Of a stretch of DNA of 6,769 bases, positions 1 through 5,164 are shown one piece after another. How positions within the stretch are numbered: the stretch's first letter is position 1; the number at the start of each line of letters is the position of its first letter. The stretch spans positions 1 to 6,769 of the forward strand of contig CAZWMK010000113.1 in assembly GCA_964635065.1 (NCBI GenBank), read 5' to 3'. The position numbers and the translations under genes are program-made. Source of the stretch: CAZWMK01 sp964635065. GTDB taxonomy: Bacteria > Pseudomonadota > Alphaproteobacteria > Sphingomonadales > Sphingomonadaceae. Below the pieces are notes generated by a model, which saw only the letters and a list, made by a program, of their open reading frames with translations, did not search any database and was not told the origin of the DNA.

Positions 1-1151
1 GTGACATTGAGCACGCGCCCGCCATTGGCAACCAGCGTTCCCGCTGCATCGCGCGCCGTGCCCGCATGGAAGACCATGGCACCGGCGCTTTCCGCCGCGT
101 CGACACCATGGATTGCGGTGCCTTTTTTCGGCGTTTCGGGATAGCCTTCCGCAGCCATCACGACCGTGATTGCTGACTCGTCGTGCCACTGGACCGAAAA
201 AGCGTCGAGTTGGCCATCGACGGTGGCGATCATCGCGGGCAGCAGGTCCGACTTCATCCGCATCATCAGCACCTGCGTTTCAGGATCGCCAAAGCGCGCA
301 TTATATTCGATCAGCTTCGGGCCATCCGAGGTCAGCATCAATCCGGCATACAGCACGCCCTTGAACGGCGTGCCGGCGGCGCGCATCGCGTTTACGGTCG
401 GCAACAGGATTTCAGCCATGACGCGGGCTTCGAGACCGGGCGTCAAGACGGGTGCCGGGGAATAGGCGCCCATGCCGCCGGTATTGGGACCGGTATCGCC
501 ATCACCGACACGCTTGTGGTCCTGCGCGCTGGTCAGCGGCAGGACATGGGTGCCATCGGTCAGGGCAAAGAAGCTGGCTTCCTCGCCGGTCAGAAACTCC
601 TCAATGACGACGCTTGCGCCAGCCTCGCCGAATCGGCCGCCGAACATGTCGTCGATGGCGGCGTTCGCCTCGGCCAGCGACTGGGCGATGATCACGCCTT
701 TGCCTGCTGCCAGACCATCGGCCTTGATGACGATCGGCATTGCCTTGTCGGCCAGCCATGCTTTTGCGGGCGCGGCTGCGGCAAAGCGTTCGAAGGCCGC
801 GGTCGGAATGTTGTGCGCGGCGCATAGCGCCTTGGTGAAACCTTTCGAGCCTTCGAGCTGGGCGGCCGCTGCCGTTGGACCGAAAGCACGGATTCCCGCG
901 GCATCAAGCGCATCGACAAGACCTTCGACGAGCGGCTGTTCGGGGCCGACGACGACGAGTGCGATACTATTTTCCCGGCAGAAGGCGATGACCGCGTCAT
1001 GATCGCTGACGTTCAGGGGGGTGCATGTGGCAACTGCGGCAATGCCGGGATTTCCGGGCGCGCACCACAGCTTCGACAGCAGTGCGGATTGCGCCAGTTT
1101 CCAGCACAGCGCATGCTCGCGCCCACCACTGCCGATGACAAGAACGTTCAT
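1..1151 (-). CDS. purD: Phosphoribosylamine-glycine ligase (GARS), 3' end outside window
   Basis: PurD catalyses the ATP-dependent ligation of glycine to 5-phosphoribosylamine, giving glycinamide ribonucleotide, the second step of de novo purine synthesis, in the cytosol. The window shows 383 codons from the ATG at 1149-1151; E. coli PurD is about 429 residues, so roughly 40-45 C-terminal residues are missing at the left edge. Visible hallmarks are the N-terminal phosphate-binding loop IGSGGREHAL (residues 6-15), GPTAAAAQLEGSK (91-103), the ATP-grasp segment VIKADGLAAGKGV (141-153), EEFLTGEEASF (184-194), the family signature DHKRVGDGDTGPNTGGMGAY (211-230) and IEYNARFGDPE (281-291), which carries the metal-binding Glu and Asn. 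A good ribosome binding site, AGAGGAG on the minus strand (1158-1164), sits six bases before the ATG and supports this start. The gene is transcribed divergently from xseA. No frameshift or missing motif was seen in the visible part. Confidence 0.97.
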   Translation of the reverse strand, partial: MNVLVIGSGGREHALCWKLAQSALLSKLWCAPGNPGIAAVATCTPLNVSDHDAVIAFCRENSIALVVVGPEQPLVEGLVDALDAAGIRAFGPTAAAAQLEGSKGFTKALCAAHNIPTAAFERFAAAAPAKAWLADKAMPIVIKADGLAAGKGVIIAQSLAEANAAIDDMFGGRFGEAGASVVIEEFLTGEEASFFALTDGTHVLPLTSAQDHKRVGDGDTGPNTGGMGAYSPAPVLTPGLEARVMAEILLPTVNAMRAAGTPFKGVLYAGLMLTSDGPKLIEYNARFGDPETQVLMMRMKSDLLPAMIATVDGQLDAFSVQWHDESAITVVMAAEGYPETPKKGTAIHGVDAAESAGAMVFHAGTARDAAGTLVANGGRVLNV

Positions 1152-1217
1152 AGCCGACTCCTCTTGCTTGCGCGGGCCTTGTAGTGTGGACACGGGCGGC
1201 TTAGCAACAAGGCTGCC
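1152..1217. promoter_or_regulatory. purD/xseA divergent intergenic region with candidate purD promoter
   Basis: These 66 bases separate two divergently transcribed genes and must hold both sets of start signals unless a promoter lies inside a gene. On the minus strand a possible sigma-70-type pair is TTGCTA (plus-strand 1202-1207) and TACAAG (1178-1183) with an 18-base spacer. Each matches the consensus at 4 of 6 positions, and the pair would give a leader of about 20 bases before purD. For xseA only a short AAGG (1209-1212), five bases before its ATG, is visible as a ribosome binding site; I could not find a convincing promoter. No PurR-like operator or riboswitch was recognised. Confidence 0.3.
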
Positions 1218-2696
1218 ATGACAGATAATCGCCCCGAATACAGCGTTTCCGAACTTGCGGGCGCATTGAAGCGCACCGTTGAGGATGCGTTCGGCCTTGT
1301 GCGTGTACGCGGCGAGATTTCAGGGTTGAAGATCGCGGCATCCGGCCATGCCTATCTCGCGCTGAAAGATGCCAATGCCGTGCTTGACGGCGTGATGTGG
1401 AAAGGCGGCGTGCGCGCCCTGCGTTTCCGGCCAGAAGACGGGTTGGAAGTGGTGGCGACCGGAAAGCTCACCACCTATCCCGGCCGCTCGAAATATCAGA
1501 TCGTGATCGAGCAGATGGAGCCTGCGGGGGCGGGTGCCTTGATGGCGCTTCTTGAAGCGCGCAAGGTAAAGCTTGCGGCCGAGGGGCTGTTCGCCGCTGA
1601 ACGCAAGCAGGCCTTGCCCTATCTGCCGCGTGTGATCGGTGTTGTCACTTCACCGACGGGCGCGGTGATTCGCGATATTCTGCACCGCCTGTCTGACCGC
1701 TTTCCGCGTCATGTCCTTGTCTGGCCAGTGCAGGTGCAAGGCGAGGCGGCAGCCGGGCAGATTGCCGCAGCCATTGCGGGATTCGATGCCATGCCCGAAA
1801 CCGGGCCGGTTCCGCGTCCCGACTTGCTGATCGTCGCGCGTGGTGGCGGTTCGATCGAGGATCTATGGGCGTTCAACGAGGAAGTCGTCGTGCGCGCGGC
1901 CGCGGCCTGCCGTATCCCGCTGATCAGTGCCGTCGGGCATGAGACGGATACGACGCTGATCGACTTTGTATCCGACCGCCGCGCACCGACGCCGACGGCT
2001 GCCGCGGAACAGGCGGTGCCGGTGCGCGCCGATCTGCAATTCACGGTCGGCGATCTTGGGCTCAGGCTTGGCCGAGCCATGACACGCAATCATCGCCTGC
2101 GCGCTGAACGGGTCGAAGCGGTTGCAAAGCGTCTGCCGTCGCCGCGCCTTCTGCTGGGGCAGAAGCAGCAACGCTTCGATGAACTGGCCGAACGCCTGCC
2201 GCGCGCGCTTGTCGCCAATATCGAAATCTGGCGCGGCCGACTGGCAAAACAGGGGGGCGCGCTCAGGCCCGCACTACTGCAACGCTGCCTTGACCGCAGC
2301 CGCGAAGGGCTGGCGCGGGCCGGGATCGGGCTGGACAACGCAGCCGGACGGCGGGTTGTGCAACTGACGCACGCGCTCGACCGGGCCGGAGCCGGACTGC
2401 GGCCCATGTTGCTGCGCAATCGCGCCGAACGCGATGCGGCGCGTCTTGCGCAAGCGTCAAGGCTGCTGGATAGCCTCAACCCCCTGGCCATATTGGGGCG
2501 TGGCTATGCCGTTGTCGAACAGCGGACAGGGGGACTGGTGACCTCGGCACAGGAAGCGCGTGTGGCACAAGGATTGACGCTGCGCTTTGCCGACGACAGG
2601 GTGAATGTCATTGTCGAGGATGCAGGGGTTATGAAACCTGCGCGTGGCCCGAAACCGTCGCGCGATGCATCCAAAGATCAGGGAAAATTATTCTGA
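1218..2696 (+). CDS. xseA: Exodeoxyribonuclease VII large subunit
   Basis: XseA is the catalytic subunit of exonuclease VII, which degrades single-stranded DNA from both ends to short oligonucleotides and acts in mismatch repair and damage processing together with several small XseB subunits. The protein is 492 residues (E. coli 456). Residues 8-103 form the N-terminal OB fold, with the typical YSVSELAGALKRTVE start, GEISGLK and SGHAYLALKDANA. The catalytic domain has VVTSPTGAVIRDI (142-154), IVARGGGSIEDLWAFN (205-220) and AVGHETD (238-244) followed by RAPTPTAAAE. D153, R208, H241 and D244 align with the E. coli residues known to matter for catalysis (D155, R205, H238, D241). A long helical, Arg/Leu/Ala-rich region follows (about 270-415), as expected for the coiled-coil part that binds XseB, then LNPLAILGRGYAVV (420-433). 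The last 20 residues are basic and end in QGKLF. No xseB is in the window. The stop overlaps the next start by one base, so the two genes are very probably co-transcribed. Confidence 0.97.
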   Translation: MTDNRPEYSVSELAGALKRTVEDAFGLVRVRGEISGLKIAASGHAYLALKDANAVLDGVMWKGGVRALRFRPEDGLEVVATGKLTTYPGRSKYQIVIEQMEPAGAGALMALLEARKVKLAAEGLFAAERKQALPYLPRVIGVVTSPTGAVIRDILHRLSDRFPRHVLVWPVQVQGEAAAGQIAAAIAGFDAMPETGPVPRPDLLIVARGGGSIEDLWAFNEEVVVRAAAACRIPLISAVGHETDTTLIDFVSDRRAPTPTAAAEQAVPVRADLQFTVGDLGLRLGRAMTRNHRLRAERVEAVAKRLPSPRLLLGQKQQRFDELAERLPRALVANIEIWRGRLAKQGGALRPALLQRCLDRSREGLARAGIGLDNAAGRRVVQLTHALDRAGAGLRPMLLRNRAERDAARLAQASRLLDSLNPLAILGRGYAVVEQRTGGLVTSAQEARVAQGLTLRFADDRVNVIVEDAGVMKPARGPKPSRDASKDQGKLF

Positions 2697-2914
2697 TGCT
2701 GAATGTGAATAACGGCAAGCTGGCGCGCCTGACCTATTTGTCCGGTTCATACCGTGTTGCAGCAGCGGGCGATCATGTCCTTTGTGCCGTGACCGGTTCG
2801 CCGATCCCACTCGATTCGTTGCGTTACTGGAGCGCCGAATTGCAGGAAGCCTACGCCTCGCCCGAAATTGCGACCCGCCGCTATCTGGACATGAAGGAAA
2901 AGGGGCGGCTTTAA
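2696..2914 (+). CDS. DUF2093 family small protein
   Basis: A 72-residue protein whose core matches the DUF2093 pattern: LARLTYLSGSYRV (9-21), CAVTG (30-34), IPLDSLRYWSAELQEAY (37-53). The family has no assigned function; it is found mainly in alphaproteobacteria, commonly downstream of xseA (from memory, not searched). No signal peptide or membrane helix is visible, so it is probably cytosolic. It has a single Cys (30), so it is not a classical zinc ribbon on its own. Its ATG shares one base with the TGA of xseA (TGATG, 2694-2698), a stop-start arrangement that implies translational coupling. The nearest purine-rich stretch, CAGGGAAAA, is more distant than usual, which also fits re-initiation. 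The gene ends inside the loop of a terminator-like hairpin. Family assignment is firm; any role linked to exonuclease VII is inference from position only. Confidence 0.85.
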   Translation: MLNVNNGKLARLTYLSGSYRVAAAGDHVLCAVTGSPIPLDSLRYWSAELQEAYASPEIATRRYLDMKEKGRL

Positions 2915-2924
2915 ACAGCCGCCC
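2903..2924. terminator. Bidirectional hairpin terminator between convergent genes
   Basis: A perfect 8-bp inverted repeat, GGGCGGCT (2903-2910) and AGCCGCCC (2917-2924), surrounds a 6-base loop TTAAAC. The loop contains the TAA stop of the DUF2093 gene (2912-2914), so the left arm codes for the last residues of that protein. On the minus strand the hairpin is followed by CCTTTTCCTT, a fair U-rich tail, so it should work best for the 74-codon membrane-protein gene that ends at 2933. On the plus strand the tail is only GCCGGGTTT, so termination of the xseA operon is likely weaker or relies on the same stem. Confidence 0.7.
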
Positions 2925-2932
2925 GCCGGGTT

Positions 2933-3157
2933 TCAGGCGCGTGTCAGCACGACGATCGTGGTCAAGGCGGTCGCCGCTGCGGCAAGTGCGCCGACGATCA
3001 TCGCGGCATATCCGAATATCATCATGCTCAACACCCAGAGCAGCAGCAGGCTGATCAGGAAGTATATCAATTCGCTGTCGTCGCCGTGGATGGCATTTTT
3101 CAGCATCCAGCCGATGACCGGGATGCGATAGACGAGCGCGGCGAGAAATGAAGTCAT
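2933..3157 (-). CDS. Small two-helix membrane protein, unknown function
   Basis: A 74-residue hypothetical protein. The first 20 residues (start MTSFLAALVYRIPVIGWMLK) are amphipathic to hydrophobic, followed by a short polar stretch HGDDSE (24-29). After that come two adjoining membrane segments, about 29-50 (LIYFLISLLLLWVLSMMIFG) and 51-72 (Ala/Val/Thr-rich). It would sit in the inner membrane; no catalytic motif or cleavable signal is evident. The start is supported by an AGGAAAAG ribosome binding site on the minus strand (around 3165-3172) ending about six bases before the ATG, and by a terminator just past the stop. It is convergent with the DUF2093 gene and lies 145 bp downstream of the kinase gene, so it may be separately transcribed. 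I do not recognise a family. Coding status is likely because of the RBS, the coherent membrane protein composition and the fit between neighbouring signals. Confidence 0.75.
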   Translation of the reverse strand: MTSFLAALVYRIPVIGWMLKNAIHGDDSELIYFLISLLLLWVLSMMIFGYAAMIVGALAAAATALTTIVVLTRA

Positions 3158-3302
3158 GGCAAGCTTTTCCTGATGGACATGTGACGCAACAGCACAACAA
3201 GCCGCGCTCTAAACATGATGAGCGCCCTGCGTCGACCGGGCAGTTTGTCGCAAGGCGCGGCGCACGCTGGGGAGGGGCGGCAAAGGCCGCAGATCATGGA
3301 GA
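3158..3302 (-). other. Intergenic region with weak hairpin after the kinase gene
   Basis: The 145 bases between the kinase stop and the small membrane gene contain a short inverted repeat just after the kinase stop: GCGGC (3277-3281) and GCCGC (3286-3290) with a 4-base loop. It has no U-rich tail on either strand, so it is at best a weak or Rho-assisted end for the kinase transcript. The rest must carry the promoter for the small membrane gene unless it is read through from the kinase. I found no convincing -35/-10 pair, and no small ORF or RNA gene that I can support. Confidence 0.35.
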
Positions 3303-5069
3303 TCAGGCTGATATCCGCCGTGTGCCGGGCAGACGCAGGGTAGCGGTGGTGCCAACGCCTTCCGTACTTTCCAGAATGAGCATGCCACCATGCAGTTCGA
3401 CAAATTGCCGCGCCAGCGGAAGGCCAAGGCCAACGCCGCCAAATCTGCGTGATTCGGTATTTTCAGCCTGCGAGAATGGCTCAAGCACATGCGCCAGCCG
3501 GTCGGCGGGAATACCGATGCCATTGTCCACGACGCTGACGTCGATCTGGTCGGCATTGTCTGAAATGCGGAGCAGGATGGCGCCGCCTGGCCGCGAGAAT
3601 TTGATGGCATTGCCGATCAGGTTGATCAGTGCCTGGCGGATCAGCCGCGCATCGACGCGCAACCGCAATTTCGTTTCTGGCATGGCCTCCGTTATGACCA
3701 CATCCTGCGTGTGCTGTCGTCCGGCGGCGATGCGTGCTGCATTGCGGGCAAGATCGACAAGGTCGGTTTCGCTCTCGACAAGTTCGATCTTGCCGGCTTC
3801 GATGCGGGCGAGGTCGAGCATGTCGCTGACGATGCCCAGAAGATGCTGACCGCTTTCGGAGATGATGCGCGCATAACTCTCGTGGCGGGTGGCATCGATC
3901 TGGTTGCGGCCGCAATCCACCACCATGAGGTCGGCAAAGCCTATGACGGCATTGAGCGGCGTGCGCAGTTCATGGCTCATATTTGCCAGAAACCGCGATT
4001 TGGCCTGACTGGCGGTTTCGGCGGCATCGCGGGCGGCCCGCAAATCCTGCTGCAACGCGACGAGTATTGCTTCGCGGTCTTTCAGTTCGGTAATGTCGAC
4101 ATGGCTGACAGCCAGACTGCCGTTCGGCAGCTTGCGGAAATGGCTGCGTAGCCAGCGGCCGCGATGATGACATTCATGCCCCTGCAATACGGGGTTGGCG
4201 GCGTCGAGTTCCATCACAAGCGCCGCGTCGTCGCCGAGGGGCGAACGGGCGCCAAGTGCGACCATGTCTCTCCATCTCATGCCATCGCGCACCTGCACCG
4301 GCTTCAGGCCGATGACATCGAGATAGGCATTGTTCCATAACAGCAGGTGCAGCCTGTGATTGTAGAGCGCAAAGGCTTCTGCCGTTTCCGACAGCTGGCT
4401 CCACTGCGTCTTGGCTTCTTGCAGCGCTTGGGCGCTGATATCGGCCATGTGACGCGCCCGAAGTGAACTGATCAGGCTGCGATGATTGATCTGCGTGATG
4501 TGGAGCAACGCCAGAATCAGGATGCAGCCCATCAGCGCCAGCGTGATGTCTGGCAGCGATGCCCGCATGACATAGTGAATGATATAAGGAATGATGACCG
4601 CAAGAATATAGGCGCGCGCCGCGCGTGGGGTGGCGCTGAGCGTTGCGGTTGCACCAACACACAAGCCGATGCCGATGATCGGCAGTGCCGTGCGGTAATC
4701 GGCTTCAAGATAAGGCAGGAAAATCGCCGTGCTGCCCCACATCAAGCCGGCAAGTGCGGCGTGGCGTGGCGCCTTCTTGAAAATGCTGTCGGCCGTTCTG
4801 ACGGAAATAGTGCGTCCGCTGCGATGTCTGTAACGCTGGATGCCAAGGTAGATCAGTGTGCCGAACAGCAAGGCCCAGATGAGATCAAGGCGATAGGGAA
4901 TTTTGCCGACGATGAGCGGCAGGCACAGGACGAACGCAAAAGCCGTGACGATAAGATTGATGCCGGTCTGACGAATGTAGTTGGCCGCCAGTGCGCGACG
5001 GCCATAGGGGGCTATTGGCAGAGGTGCGCTTCTGAGCGCTTTGCGCCAGTCATCCCATCCGATCCACAT
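3303..5069 (-). CDS. Membrane sensor histidine kinase with PAS-like domain (orphan)
   Basis: A 588-residue inner-membrane histidine kinase that should autophosphorylate and pass the phosphate to a response regulator encoded elsewhere. About six membrane helices are visible (roughly 37-55, 61-77, 104-122, 127-145, 152-168, 174-192), with N and C termini inside and no large periplasmic domain. A PAS-like domain follows (about 222-330: TAEAFALYNHRLHLLLWNNA near its start, VSHVDITELKDRE at its end), then a coiled linker (331-358). The HisKA domain has the H-box MSHELRTPLNAVIGF with H366 as phospho-acceptor, and the second helix SGQHLLGIVSDMLDLARIEA resembles PleC/DivJ-type kinases. The ATPase domain is complete: N-box LINLIGNAIKF (N483, N487), G1 DNGIGIP (515-521), F-box PFSQ (531-534), G2 GGVGLGL (544-550). 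There is no receiver domain. GGAG lies five bases before the ATG. The gene lies 95 bp beyond clpB with a terminator between them, so it probably has its own promoter. Signal and partner are unknown. Confidence 0.93.
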   Translation of the reverse strand: MWIGWDDWRKALRSAPLPIAPYGRRALAANYIRQTGINLIVTAFAFVLCLPLIVGKIPYRLDLIWALLFGTLIYLGIQRYRHRSGRTISVRTADSIFKKAPRHAALAGLMWGSTAIFLPYLEADYRTALPIIGIGLCVGATATLSATPRAARAYILAVIIPYIIHYVMRASLPDITLALMGCILILALLHITQINHRSLISSLRARHMADISAQALQEAKTQWSQLSETAEAFALYNHRLHLLLWNNAYLDVIGLKPVQVRDGMRWRDMVALGARSPLGDDAALVMELDAANPVLQGHECHHRGRWLRSHFRKLPNGSLAVSHVDITELKDREAILVALQQDLRAARDAAETASQAKSRFLANMSHELRTPLNAVIGFADLMVVDCGRNQIDATRHESYARIISESGQHLLGIVSDMLDLARIEAGKIELVESETDLVDLARNAARIAAGRQHTQDVVITEAMPETKLRLRVDARLIRQALINLIGNAIKFSRPGGAILLRISDNADQIDVSVVDNGIGIPADRLAHVLEPFSQAENTESRRFGGVGLGLPLARQFVELHGGMLILESTEGVGTTATLRLPGTRRISA

Positions 5070-5124
5070 AGGCGCTCCAGCTATTCTGCCTGCGCCAGCA
5101 TAAGTAAAGAAAATGGGAAATGCA

Positions 5125-5156
5125 CCTGCCCGGCCCGAAAAAACGGACCGGGCAGG
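5125..5156 (-). terminator. Intrinsic terminator of clpB
   Basis: A long stem-loop lies just past the clpB stop. The outer arms CCTGCCCGG (5125-5133) and CCGGGCAGG (5148-5156) pair perfectly over 9 bp. A single C-A mismatch follows, then three more pairs (CCG/CGG), and a loop of six A on the plus strand. Read on the minus strand the loop is six U, and the hairpin is followed by TGCATTTCCCATTTTCTTT, a discontinuous U-rich tail, which makes it a good Rho-independent terminator for clpB. It should insulate the kinase gene, which starts about 55 bases further on. That gap would have to hold the kinase promoter; TTTACT and GAATAG 16 bases apart are a weak candidate only. Confidence 0.85.
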
Positions 5157-5164
5157 ATGCGGTA

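Noticed and set aside
183..827. Long plus-strand open frame (214 codons) opposite purD
   Set aside because: It lies wholly antisense to a clear purD reading frame, has low-complexity His/Gly/Arg-rich composition and no recognisable domain; such frames are common opposite GC-rich genes.
3148..3849. Plus-strand open frame of 233 codons across the intergenic region and kinase 3' end
   Set aside because: Ser/Arg/Pro-rich composition typical of a shadow frame, overlapping the HATPase domain of the real kinase gene on the minus strand.
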